Positions 55,874-64,000 of a stretch of 64,000 nucleotides of DNA are shown here, one piece after another (within the stretch, counting starts at the first letter, position 1; every line of letters starts with the position of its first letter). Source of the DNA: Marinobacter fonticola (lineage in GTDB: Bacteria > Pseudomonadota > Gammaproteobacteria > Pseudomonadales > Oleiphilaceae); assembly GCF_008122265.1 (NCBI RefSeq), contig NZ_CP043042.1:1488001-1552000 (forward strand), given 5' to 3'. The notes under the pieces are model-generated. The model ran no database searches. It was not told the origin of the DNA and saw only the letters and a list, made by a program, of their open reading frames with translations. Made by a program: the position numbers and the translations under genes.

Positions 55874-57859
55874 ATGACTAATCTGAAGACGCCATTTGTT
55901 CGGGCTCTGGTTCTGGCCTTGCTCCTTCCCCTGAGTATGGTCGTTCACAGTCAGGAGGGAACCTGGAAGCTGAACCTCAAAGATGCCGACATTCGCGCGT
56001 TTGTAACGCAGATTGCCGATATCACCGGATACAGCTTTGTGGTGGATCCGCGGGTGAAAGGTAAAGTCACGGTGCTTTCTTCGGCCCCGATGAATAAAGA
56101 CGAGATCTACGACCTGTTCCTGGCGGTACTACAGGTGCATGGCTTCACGGCAATCCCGGGCGAAGAGGTCATCAAGATTGTGCAGCAGGTGGACGCCAAG
56201 CAGTCCGCCGAATCCTTGGGGCGTTTCACGACGATTCCTTCCGAACAGTTGATAACCAAGGTCATCCAGGTCAACAACGCCAATGCGCTGGAGTTAGTGC
56301 CCATCCTGCGTCCGCTGGTCGCAAAATACGGTCACCTCGCCGGCGTGGCAGCCGCCAACGCTTTGATTATCAGCGACCATGCGTCCAATATCGACCGCAT
56401 CGAGGATATCGTCAGCGAGCTGGACAGCCCGTCGAAGTACGAAGTGGAAGTGATGCAGCTCGATGAAGCCTGGGTGGGCGACATGGTCCGTCTGTTGCAG
56501 GAACTGGCGCCTGCAGAACTGGGCAAATCTGCCAACGACGCGGCCAATAAGTACAGTGTCACAGCCGACGAGCGCAGCAACCGCCTGATCCTCCGCGGCG
56601 ACGAGAACTTCCGCGACAAGATGCGCGACCTGATCCGTAAGCTGGATCAGCCATCTGCATCGGGCGGCACCACGAAAGTCGTTCGTCTCAAGCATGCTGA
56701 CGCTAAATCTCTTGCCGAGCTACTCAAGGGCGTGATGGGCGAAGTCGCGCGTGAAAAGCAGCAAGGCCAGCAGGCCTCCGGTGGATCGAGCCCGTCCGGC
56801 GGGAACAGCGGGTTCGCCATTTTTGCAGACGAGGGATTGAATGCATTGGTTGTGCGTGGCGAGCCTTCGCTCATGCAGGAAGTGGACGCCATCGTCGACG
56901 CGCTGGATGTGCGTCGCGCGCAGGTCATGATCGAAGCGGCCATTGTCGAAATCAGCGACGAACTGGGTCAGGATTTAGGCGTCCAGTTTGCGCTTGGCGA
57001 TGAAGGCAGTGGCTCGACACCCATCGCGGGCTCTAATTTTGACAACGTCGGACGTAGTCTCGGAGCCGTTATCGGCGCTATCGCGACAGATGAGCTGATT
57101 ACGCCTGCAACTGGTGGGCTGTCTCTGGGGCTGGGTCAGCGTGATGAGGATGGTGTTACCTGGGGGGTGCTGATCCAGGCCCTGTCGAACTCCACGGCGG
57201 CGAACCTGCTGTCGACGCCGAGCATTATTACCCTGGACAACCAGGAGTCTGAAATCGTCGTGGGCCAGAATGTGCCGTTCGTAACCGGTCAAACCACTAA
57301 TACCAGCGCCGGCCTGAACAATCCGTTTACCACGATTGAGCGCCGCGATGTCGGTCTGACACTTAAAGTCACGCCGTCGATCAGCGAAGACCAACTGGTG
57401 AAGCTGACGGTTGAACAGACCACTGAATCCATCGCAGACAGCATCGACGCGGCCTCCGATATCGTCACCAACAAACGCGAGATCAAGACCACGGTACTGG
57501 CGGACAACGGCGAGACCATTGTTCTTGGCGGCCTGATTCGCGAGGACTACCGTGTTCAGAAGAGCAAGGTACCGCTGCTGGGCGATATTCCCTATCTCGG
57601 GGCGCTATTCTCATCCGAGTCCGAAACCACGACCAAGCGCAATCTTCTGGTGTTCCTGCGACCGACGATCCTGTTGCACAAAAGCGATACTGTCGCGATT
57701 ACCGATGAGAAGTATCAAGGGCTGTGGGAGATCAATCTAGGTCTCAGTCGCAAGCTTGATAAAGACATTCCAGACGACGCGACACGTCCGCCTATCGAGC
57801 AGTTGTTCAATCGCAACCGCATGCTTCCCGATAACATGAAACAGAATCAGGTGGAATGA
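55874..57859 (+). CDS. gspD: Type II secretion system secretin
   Basis: This 661-residue outer-membrane channel subunit has a signal peptide ending near 'VVHSQ', an N0 domain ('NLKDADIRAFVTQIADITGY'), N1-N3 domains to about residue 340 with a Gly/Ser-rich insertion in N3 ('QQASGGSSPSGGNSGF'), and the secretin core with 'LLSTPSIITLDNQESEIVVG' and 'VPLLGDIPYLGALFSS'. A short S-domain-like tail follows. No gspE or gspF comes after it: a terminator ends the operon, so the remaining gsp genes lie elsewhere. Confidence 0.97.
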   Translation: MTNLKTPFVRALVLALLLPLSMVVHSQEGTWKLNLKDADIRAFVTQIADITGYSFVVDPRVKGKVTVLSSAPMNKDEIYDLFLAVLQVHGFTAIPGEEVIKIVQQVDAKQSAESLGRFTTIPSEQLITKVIQVNNANALELVPILRPLVAKYGHLAGVAAANALIISDHASNIDRIEDIVSELDSPSKYEVEVMQLDEAWVGDMVRLLQELAPAELGKSANDAANKYSVTADERSNRLILRGDENFRDKMRDLIRKLDQPSASGGTTKVVRLKHADAKSLAELLKGVMGEVAREKQQGQQASGGSSPSGGNSGFAIFADEGLNALVVRGEPSLMQEVDAIVDALDVRRAQVMIEAAIVEISDELGQDLGVQFALGDEGSGSTPIAGSNFDNVGRSLGAVIGAIATDELITPATGGLSLGLGQRDEDGVTWGVLIQALSNSTAANLLSTPSIITLDNQESEIVVGQNVPFVTGQTTNTSAGLNNPFTTIERRDVGLTLKVTPSISEDQLVKLTVEQTTESIADSIDAASDIVTNKREIKTTVLADNGETIVLGGLIREDYRVQKSKVPLLGDIPYLGALFSSESETTTKRNLLVFLRPTILLHKSDTVAITDEKYQGLWEINLGLSRKLDKDIPDDATRPPIEQLFNRNRMLPDNMKQNQVE

Positions 57860-57862
57860 TCG

Positions 57863-57893
57863 AAATGGCCGGCAATTGCCGGCCATTTTCTTT
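57863..57893 (+). terminator. Intrinsic terminator after gspD
   Basis: The perfect palindrome AATGGCCGGC/GCCGGCCATT is followed by TTCTTT. It ends the gspN-C-D operon. Confidence 0.9.
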
Positions 57894-58365
57894 ATAGGGT
57901 CAGGAACATTTGTGCGTCACGCAGAAGCAATCCTCGCAAGCGTTAATAACCGCTGGTTTGAGCAAGGGCGATAGTCCACGCCGACCCGTTGCGACAACGC
58001 CTGCTCAAGCGTCTGCTTGGGTCCAGTTTACGTAGTGCGGGTCTAGAGCGGGCAGCCGGGTGTTTTTCGCCCAGGGCGTCCAGAGTAGGGCAGAAACGCT
58101 CGATAAGCTCCGGCTGGAAGGCGAGTACGGCCCCGGCCGTGCTACTGCGTAAGGTCGCTTCACGCTCTTTATCGTCCATCGCGTGGAAGATCAGGCTGTA
58201 GGAGAACTGAATGGCACCAGGCCAACGATTGTGGTTGCGCCCTGGCCCTTGCTTTCCCGGGAACCGTGATAACGGCCGCGGTTGCCGCTACCCAGTAGGA
58301 ATTGGCCGATCTGGCCGAGCATCAAAATGCGGGCGGGTAGACATGTCCAAATCAGCGAAGCAGAT
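57894..58365. other. Region without a confident gene; possible decayed minus-strand gene
   Basis: On the minus strand one frame runs from about 58287 to 57943 and contains the protein-like stretch 'GAIQFSYSLIFHAMDDKERE'. It is preceded by an in-frame stop and by a second short frame (58322-58191) beginning MLGQIGQFLLG. This could be a gene broken by a frameshift, or chance. No family is recognised. Confidence 0.35.
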
Positions 58366-60432
58366 TTAACGTTCGGTTGAATCCACGGTGATTTTATGGT
58401 GAAAGTCAGTCACAAAGCGTGCGAAATCATCGGGCTTGAGCGGTTTGCTGAAGTAGTAGCCCTGAGCGAGTTGGCAACCGCGATTGTGCAAGTAGAACTC
58501 CTGCTCTTCGGTTTCCACGCCCTCGGCGATGACATCGAGATTTAAACTCCTCCCCAGATCAATAATGGTATTGGCGATCCGGGTATCTTCTTCGTTAACG
58601 AGCAAGTCATGGATGAACTGCTTATCGATTTTCAGATGCTGTAACGGCAGTCGTTTGATGTAGGTTAGGGATGAATAGCCCGTGCCGAAATCGTCAACGG
58701 CAATGTTGATACCTTCGCTGCGTAGCCGGCTCAGTTTCTCTATCGCGCTATCCAGATTTTCCATGAAGCCGGTTTCGGTCACTTCCAGCTCTAGTCTGCC
58801 TGGCGGAATGGCGTGACGTTTCAGGGTGCTAAGAACCGTATCGACGATGTCGTCCTGACGTAGTTGAACGGCGGACAAATTGACGGCGATGCGGATCGGC
58901 ATACCTGCCTTTGTCCATTCGGCTGCCTGGGCACAGGCTTGGTCGAGCACCCAGAGGCCAATATCGACGATGGAGCCATTGAACTCGGCCAGCGGTATGA
59001 ACTGATCCGGTGGGACAAGACCGTGTTCCGGATGCTCCCAGCGTAACAAGGCCTCCGCACCGATGACCCGCCGGGTTTCAAGGTTAATCTGGGGTTGATA
59101 GACCAAGTGGAACTGATGGCTTGGCAGGGCGAGTTGGAGGTCTTTCTCCAGTTTCTTCCGGCTGCGTATTTCTTGGTCGACGCTGGCAACGTAAAACTGG
59201 AACTGATTGCGGCCGGCGGTCTTTGCCAATGTCATCGTCTGCTCCGCGCGTTGCAGCAGTTGTTCGCTGTGGTCGGCGTCAGCGGGATACAGCGCAATGC
59301 CAATGGTAGCTGTCACCGAAACAACGCGCCCAGCCAGGCTAATTGGCTGGGCAATTCTTTGCAGTAACCACTCCGAGGTAGCGGCACCCTGGTAGCCATC
59401 CCGGAGATGCCGGTCCACGACAACGAACTGATCGCTACCTAGCCGCGCGACGACCAGCGGACCATTGGGACCGTCGCCGTTGAGACGTTCAGCGACGGTC
59501 TGCAAGAGCTGGTCGCCCATATGGTAGCCGTGTTGCTCGTTGACGCCCTTGAAGTCGTCGATGCCGAAGCAGAAGACGGCCAAAGATTGATTGTTGCGTC
59601 GATGCTCGTCCAGGTAGCTGCCCAAGTTGGCCAGCAGGAGTTCGCGATTAGGCAGCCCGGTAAGCTTGTCGTAGCGGGATAAACGACTGACCCTTGCCTC
59701 TGTTTCGGCTTGCTTTTCCAGGTTCTCGGTGATTGCCATCAGCAAGTTGTTGGTGGCGTTGACCCATAGGCCAAGTTCGTCTTTGTGATGGCCTTTGGGT
59801 GGCTCCAGCAAGGTGTGGCCCGGGTTGTCCGGGTTTACCCGGGACAGCGATTTGATGATTCGAAACAATGGGCGTGTCAGCAGGATATGGAAAACGCAGA
59901 ACAGCACCATGGCCAACACCACGGCCCGGGCGATGCCCGAGAGAAAGGTCAGGGTGGCGCGTTCGAGCCATGAGGCGGCGGTATAAGAGGTATCGTAGTT
60001 GACGTCGAGATAGCCGTAGATCGTCGGATCGTTACCGCCCCGGGATAGCGGCGTACGGTAGCTGCGCTCGGGGAGGAAAATCGGGTCGGTCAAAGGTCGG
60101 TAATCGGCGGGCAGCAAGGGGCGCTGGCGGCGGGCTAGGGGTTCGCCATCCGGATGTGTAATGCTGGCCATGCGCACGGCCTGCTGTTGGAATAGTCCAT
60201 CCACGACCTGCTGGGCAAGTTCTTCATCGATGCTGTAAACCGCTTGGCTGGCGGCCTCGCGCACCAGGGCCAGGCTCTGGTTGGCCTGCTGATCAAGCTC
60301 ATCTGAAACCCGCCAGGCATCGATGAACGCCTGAGCCGTGCTAAGCAGAATACCGCTTAGTAACGCAATGAGCAGAACCCAGCGTAATATCCTGTAGCCC
60401 AGTCGATGTTCGAACTGAAACTCTTTATCCAT
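58366..60432 (-). CDS. Membrane GGDEF/EAL protein, probable c-di-GMP phosphodiesterase
   Basis: This 688-residue sensor has two membrane helices (about residues 14-36 and 160-185) around a periplasmic domain of some 120 residues, a HAMP-like region, GGDEF and EAL. The GGDEF signature reads 'RLGSDQFVVV' (GSDQF), so cyclase activity is probably lost. EAL is intact with Glu460 in 'GAEALLRWEHPEHG', and later catalytic stretches 'LELEVTETGFMEN' and 'VDDFGTGYSSLTYIKRLP' are present. It therefore most likely degrades c-di-GMP in response to a periplasmic signal. Confidence 0.92.
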   Translation of the reverse strand: MDKEFQFEHRLGYRILRWVLLIALLSGILLSTAQAFIDAWRVSDELDQQANQSLALVREAASQAVYSIDEELAQQVVDGLFQQQAVRMASITHPDGEPLARRQRPLLPADYRPLTDPIFLPERSYRTPLSRGGNDPTIYGYLDVNYDTSYTAASWLERATLTFLSGIARAVVLAMVLFCVFHILLTRPLFRIIKSLSRVNPDNPGHTLLEPPKGHHKDELGLWVNATNNLLMAITENLEKQAETEARVSRLSRYDKLTGLPNRELLLANLGSYLDEHRRNNQSLAVFCFGIDDFKGVNEQHGYHMGDQLLQTVAERLNGDGPNGPLVVARLGSDQFVVVDRHLRDGYQGAATSEWLLQRIAQPISLAGRVVSVTATIGIALYPADADHSEQLLQRAEQTMTLAKTAGRNQFQFYVASVDQEIRSRKKLEKDLQLALPSHQFHLVYQPQINLETRRVIGAEALLRWEHPEHGLVPPDQFIPLAEFNGSIVDIGLWVLDQACAQAAEWTKAGMPIRIAVNLSAVQLRQDDIVDTVLSTLKRHAIPPGRLELEVTETGFMENLDSAIEKLSRLRSEGINIAVDDFGTGYSSLTYIKRLPLQHLKIDKQFIHDLLVNEEDTRIANTIIDLGRSLNLDVIAEGVETEEQEFYLHNRGCQLAQGYYFSKPLKPDDFARFVTDFHHKITVDSTER

Positions 60433-60837
60433 TGATTCAGCGCTTAGGGAATCGGCTGGAACGACATCGCCCTCCGATTCCTCCGGTTATGATTTCACCG
60501 GCATCCTTTTCGCTGCAGCCGGTCCTCGATGAGGTTGCCGTGGACAGCGCAAACTCTGTCCACACATCCTCGGACAGGTTACGCCGGTTGCAGATCGCCG
60601 TTGTTGGTTTTTTGTTTTATTGTGATGTTTGGTTGTACGGTGCGACTCCTCATGCCGAGGACATAGTCAGCTCGATAGAGGGTAGGGTGCGACCGGTCGC
60701 GTCCGTATCATGTCCAGTAACCGGACAGAGCGCAGGGTTCACTGCAGGTGGGTCAAGCTTTCAATAAAAAATGCCCGCTCGGGGAGCGGGCATTTTTTTC
60801 TTCGCACGGGACTGGATCTCAGTCCGGACGAGGCGAT
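60433..60837. other. Intergenic region between GGDEF/EAL gene and sodB
   Basis: It holds the minus-strand promoter of the GGDEF/EAL gene and the terminator at 60765-60799. An open frame of 111 codons on the plus strand starts at the very edge of the opposite gene, lacks a ribosome site and resembles nothing known, so I do not call it. Confidence 0.55.
60765..60799. terminator. Bidirectional intrinsic terminator downstream of sodB
   Basis: ATGCCCGCTC and GAGCGGGCAT form a ten-base-pair stem with loop GGG, flanked by A-run and T-run. It ends sodB transcripts on the minus strand. Confidence 0.9.
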
Positions 60838-61422
60838 TTAGCCAGCCAGGTTCTCGTTGACGAAGTCCCAGTTGACCAGATTCCAGAACGCCTCAAGGTA
60901 GTTCGGACGGGAATTGCGATAGTCGATGTAGTAGGCGTGCTCCCACACATCAACCGTCAGTACGGGCTTATCCGCGGTTGTTAGCGGCGTGCCGGCATCG
61001 TCGGTGTTGACGATGGCTACGCTGCCGTCCGACTTCTTGACCAGCCAGGTCCAGCCGGAACCGAAGTTGTTGGCTGCCTTATCGTTGAACTGCTTCTTGA
61101 ACTCGTCGAACGAGCCAAAGGCCTTGTTGATGGCATCGGCTGCTTCACCGGTAGGTTCGCCACCACCGTTCGGGGCCAGGCAGTTCCAATAAAAGGTGTG
61201 GTTCCAGACTTGAGCTGCGTTGTTGAACAGCGGACCTGCACTCGCACTCTTGATGATCTCTTCAAGAGACTTCTCTGCGTCGGCGGTACCGTCAACCAGC
61301 CCATTGAGCTTGGTGACGTAAGTGTTGTGGTGCTTACCGTAATGGTATTCCAGGGTTTCCTGTGAGATGTGCGGTTCAAGTGCGTTCTTTTCGTAAGGCA
61401 GTGCAGGAAGTTCAAATGCCAT
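60838..61422 (-). CDS. sodB: Superoxide dismutase [Fe]
   Basis: This 194-residue Fe/Mn superoxide dismutase removes superoxide in the cytoplasm. The four metal ligands are placed as in SodB: His in 'EPHISQETLEYHYGKHHNTY', His in 'QVWNHTFYWNCL', and Asp and His in 'DVWEHAYYIDYRN'. The pattern 'AAQVWNHTFYWNCLAPNGGG' is typical of the iron type. GGGAGACC lies before the ATG. It is monocistronic with its own terminator. Control by Fur and small RNA is known in relatives, but no site was identified here. Confidence 0.97.
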   Translation of the reverse strand: MAFELPALPYEKNALEPHISQETLEYHYGKHHNTYVTKLNGLVDGTADAEKSLEEIIKSASAGPLFNNAAQVWNHTFYWNCLAPNGGGEPTGEAADAINKAFGSFDEFKKQFNDKAANNFGSGWTWLVKKSDGSVAIVNTDDAGTPLTTADKPVLTVDVWEHAYYIDYRNSRPNYLEAFWNLVNWDFVNENLAG

Positions 61423-61674
61423 TGGAAGGTCTCCCTCTTCGTTCTCTCAACAGTATTTATGATGATGTGAACAGCTCAACAACATACCTAGAAAACTGAA
61501 TCGCCGTTCCGTTTCGCGATCTTAGGTATGCAAAGCTTAACACCCGGTATGGGGCGATTCCACGACGTAACAGTTTGGGGCAACAGAATTTTTTTCAAGG
61601 GCCGACGCACGCCGACCCCAATAAATTGATTGCCCGGGTCAACTAACCAGAGAGTGCGCTTGTGTTAAGAGTCA

Positions 61675-62790
61675 CTAACGTCGGGTGAGCGAGCAGTCCA
61701 GCTCCGGCGCTCCCGGCAGGAAGCATGCGCAGTTTCTGACGCGCCAGACGAGCTCCTCGTAACTGTCGGCCACGATATTAACGTGCCCCAGCTTGCGGCC
61801 GGGCCGCTCAAGCTTGTCGTAAAGATGGACGTGTGCATAAGGTAAGCGAAGGATGTCCTTGATGGAGCCTTGCTCGCCAATAATGTTGACCATACAGCTC
61901 ACGCCGCGAGGGCTGACATTGCCGAGAGGCATGCCGGTAATGGCCCGGACGTGGTTCTCGAACTGGCTGGTCTGGGCACCGTCCATGCTCCAGTGGCCAG
62001 AGTTATGGACCCGCGGAGCCATTTCATTCGCAACCAATGCGTCGTCCGTCTCGAAAAGTTCCAGTGCCAGCACGCCTACGTAATCCAATTCGTTGAGTAG
62101 CGTGCGGACATAGTGCTCGGCACTTTCCTGAATCTCCGGCCGAAGTCCGGGGGCCGGGGCAATGGAATAGCGCAAGATACCGTCTCTGTGGACGTTCTCT
62201 GCCATGGGATAGATGGCTACCTCGCCATCCTCGCCGCGAGCCGCAATAACCGAGACTTCGCGGTTGAAGTCGACGAACTTTTCGACAATCAGTTTTTCGT
62301 GGCCAATGGCTGCCCAGGCGTGATCGGCCTCTTCCGGCGAACGTAGCACGGCCTGGCCTTTACCGTCGTAGCCCTCGGTGTTCGACTTCGCAACCACGGG
62401 GCAGCCCAGTTCATCGGCTGCCTTGCGCAGGTTGGCTGCGCTCTCGGCAATGCGCCATTCCGGTGTGGGTATGCCCAGGCTGCCGAACAAGGTCTTTTCC
62501 GCCTCTCGGTTCTGGCACACTTGCAGGGCTCGAGGCGAGGGATAGACCGTCTTCTCTCGGGCTATGATTTCGGCGACTTCGACCGGTAGGTGCTCGAATT
62601 CATAGGTGACCCGGTCGACCCGAGCGAGGAAATCTTTCAGGTACTCGTGGTTACGGTCGATAATGACTTCGCCCAAGCCAACGCTGGGGCTGCCCGAAAG
62701 ATCGTAGAATACAAACTGATTAGCCAGAGGATAGCCGGCGAGGGCGAGCATGCGTCCAAGTTGTCCGGCTCCTAGAACACCAATGCGCAT
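61675..62790 (-). CDS. purK: N5-carboxyaminoimidazole ribonucleotide synthase
   Basis: This 371-residue ATP-grasp enzyme of purine synthesis carboxylates AIR with bicarbonate and ATP to give N5-CAIR, the PurE substrate. It starts 'MRIGVLGAGQLGRMLALAGY' and carries the lid 'CPVVAKSNTEGYDGKGQAVL' and the active-site stretch 'ALVANEMAPRVHNSGHWSMD'. It lies 56 bases after purE on the same strand, the usual purEK operon. The next gene on this strand, sodB, is some 250 bases away and separately transcribed. Confidence 0.97.
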   Translation of the reverse strand: MRIGVLGAGQLGRMLALAGYPLANQFVFYDLSGSPSVGLGEVIIDRNHEYLKDFLARVDRVTYEFEHLPVEVAEIIAREKTVYPSPRALQVCQNREAEKTLFGSLGIPTPEWRIAESAANLRKAADELGCPVVAKSNTEGYDGKGQAVLRSPEEADHAWAAIGHEKLIVEKFVDFNREVSVIAARGEDGEVAIYPMAENVHRDGILRYSIAPAPGLRPEIQESAEHYVRTLLNELDYVGVLALELFETDDALVANEMAPRVHNSGHWSMDGAQTSQFENHVRAITGMPLGNVSPRGVSCMVNIIGEQGSIKDILRLPYAHVHLYDKLERPGRKLGHVNIVADSYEELVWRVRNCACFLPGAPELDCSLTRR

Positions 62791-62846
62791 TGGTTACTCC
62801 GTTGATGTTCGAATTGCTGCAACGTTCAGAATAGCGGGGGCCCGAA

Positions 62847-63338
62847 TTACTCGGCCCGCGGGTCCGGGTTGTCCAGGACGGCCTGGGTCTGGTCGTTACG
62901 GAACTGCTCCACCGCGTCGCGAATGTTTGCATTATTAAGCCCGAGAATCTGGGCTGCAAGCAGTCCGGCGTTGGTCGCGCCGGCATTGCCGATGGCCAGG
63001 GTGCCGACGGCAACGCCGCCAGGCATTTGGGCAATTGAAAGCAGTGAATCCAAACCGTTGAGCGCTTTCGATTGGACAGGCACCCCCAGCACCGGAAGCG
63101 CCGTTTGGGATGCGATCATACCTGGCAGGTGAGCCGCGCCGCCGGCGCCGGCAATAATAACCTGAATGCCGCGGCCAGAGGCGCCACGGGCGTATTCGAA
63201 AAGCAAGTCAGGCGTGCGGTGGGCCGAAACAACCTGGGTTTCATAGGCGACGCCCAGCTTTTCCAGCATGTTGGCGGCATGCTCCATTGTCGGCCAATCC
63301 GACTTGGAGCCCATGATGAGACCAACTTGCGGCTGCAT
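62847..63338 (-). CDS. purE: N5-carboxyaminoimidazole ribonucleotide mutase
   Basis: This 163-residue class I PurE rearranges N5-CAIR to CAIR. The signature '[19 protein letters not shown]' at residues 8-26, '[18 protein letters not shown]' with the catalytic His, and '[15 protein letters not shown]' are all present. I chose ATG 63338 ([10 protein letters not shown]), with AGGA upstream; a TTG two codons earlier is unlikely. It is the first gene of purEK. Confidence 0.97.
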   Translation of the reverse strand: MQPQVGLIMGSKSDWPTMEHAANMLEKLGVAYETQVVSAHRTPDLLFEYARGASGRGIQVIIAGAGGAAHLPGMIASQTALPVLGVPVQSKALNGLDSLLSIAQMPGGVAVGTLAIGNAGATNAGLLAAQILGLNNANIRDAVEQFRNDQTQAVLDNPDPRAE

Positions 63339-63559
63339 AAGCAAGGTCCTGGTATGTTAAAAAGAAAGCCGAGCATTGTAGGCACTGCCTGTTTGCCATG
63401 CAAATATTGTCGAGGATGCCGCACAACGGTTGCTGTCACTGCGCCATGCCGTTTGTCGCCAGGATTAAAGTGCAGGCATTCAATAATTTTGGCGTGACCG
63501 ATTGCGAATCGATAAGATCGATACCGAACAGATTTCACCATATTGATTTGGGGTAAACC

Positions 63560-64000
63560 ATGGAACCGATACGTCCTGAGCGGGATGAAGTAAGGACATC
63601 GACAAAAGCCGCGGGTGCCGGTAACGACAAACCACCCAGAAATACGGCTAAGCAGGATGTGATCCGTGACAAGGGATCGAGTAACGGTTCGGGTGGTATT
63701 ACGGCGTTTTTGGCCATTCTACTCATTCTCTCGATAGTCGCCGGAGGCTGGGGCTGGTATTCCCAGGGACAGCGTATCGACCAGATGTCCGAGCGCTTGC
63801 AGGAAGCAGACTACTGGGCTCGCCAGAGCAAGTTGGCGCTCGCACGTTTTGAGGGTCAGCTTAGTGAAACCGGCGAGACGCTGCAGGAAAAGGGGTCCGA
63901 TCTCTCGGGGGAGATTGCCAAGCTGAATAAGCGCACCGAGACAGCGGATAGCGAGATTCGCAAGCTGTGGGCCGTGGCGAATGAGCGCAACAAAGAGGCG
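63560..64000 (+). CDS. Membrane-anchored coiled-coil protein (3' end outside window)
   Basis: The first 147 residues are visible. A hydrophilic basic N-terminus (MEPIRPERDEVRTSTKAAGA) is followed by one membrane helix at about residues 51-68 ('ITAFLAILLILSIVAGGWGW') and then a long heptad-rich helix ('SERLQEADYWARQSKLALAR', 'EIAKLNKRTETADSEIRKLW') that runs off the edge. It is oriented with the N-terminus inside and the coiled coil in the periplasm. GGGG lies upstream of the ATG. The family is not recognised from this part. Confidence 0.8.
   Translation, partial: MEPIRPERDEVRTSTKAAGAGNDKPPRNTAKQDVIRDKGSSNGSGGITAFLAILLILSIVAGGWGWYSQGQRIDQMSERLQEADYWARQSKLALARFEGQLSETGETLQEKGSDLSGEIAKLNKRTETADSEIRKLWAVANERNKEA

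Noticed and set aside
60432..60767. 111-codon plus-strand frame between the GGDEF/EAL gene and sodB
   Set aside because: It overlaps the opposite start by one base, has no ribosome site and shows no family resemblance or stable composition.

Overview
The window looks like the chromosome of a marine gammaproteobacterium close to Marinobacter or its neighbours around Oceanospirillales, Alteromonadales and Pseudomonas. This rests on gene order and protein resemblance, not on a search. The main pointers are the thrS-infC-rpmI-rplT-pheS-pheT-ihfA-merR-tRNA-Pro block, a Pseudomonas-style gltR/gtrS-gtsABCD glucose locus, fxsA next to groESL, a split type II secretion operon and several c-di-GMP proteins. 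No prophage, plasmid, CRISPR array or complete insertion sequence is visible. The one mobile-looking object is a short MITE-like inverted-repeat element at 46705-46974.

Layout. Positions 1-3.5 kb hold a TAXI-type TRAP uptake system whose binding protein is cut by the window edge, followed by a solitary ParA-like ATPase. From 4.5 to 12.2 kb runs a translation block: thrS with a tRNA-Thr-like operator hairpin, infC with an AUU start, rpmI, rplT, pheS, pheT, ihfA, a MerR-type regulator and tRNA-Pro(GGG). From 12.7 to 19.9 kb there is a 1640-residue soluble poly-HAMP hybrid histidine kinase and a REC-PAS-GGDEF-EAL response regulator. From 20.1 to 26.9 kb lie a two-component system and the glucose-type ABC transporter it probably controls.

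Positions 27.0-30.3 kb hold an ATP-grasp ligase-like gene followed by a 677-residue protein that I do not recognise but that carries a papain-like Gln-Cys-His-Asn pattern. This pair is my best candidate for an undescribed system. Next come thiBPQ on the minus strand, led by a TPP riboswitch, and a BCCT osmolyte transporter. A second ATP-grasp locus follows (glutamate-ligase-like protein, inactive transglutaminase fused to 7 TM helices, retropepsin-like lipoprotein). The window therefore has two independent loci that pair an ATP-grasp enzyme with a papain/transglutaminase-fold protein, about 5.5 kb apart.

From 39 to 51 kb are housekeeping and accessory genes: rmuC, an AMACR/CaiB-like enzyme between two AraC regulators, a REC-GGDEF-like regulator whose stop codon lies in the MITE-like element, yajQ, an AmpG-like permease, an alkyltransferase-like protein and an SDR. 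From 51 to 54 kb are fxsA and groESL with a sigma-32-type promoter. From 54 to 58 kb is gspN-gspC-gspD. The right end holds a GGDEF/EAL sensor, sodB, purE-purK and the start of a membrane coiled-coil protein.

Regulation is unusually readable here. It includes the thrS operator mimic, the infC AUU start, a TPP riboswitch that suggests a translational switch, the heat-shock promoter of groES, a structured leader with a terminator in front of the HAMP kinase, and iteron-like repeats before gtsA.
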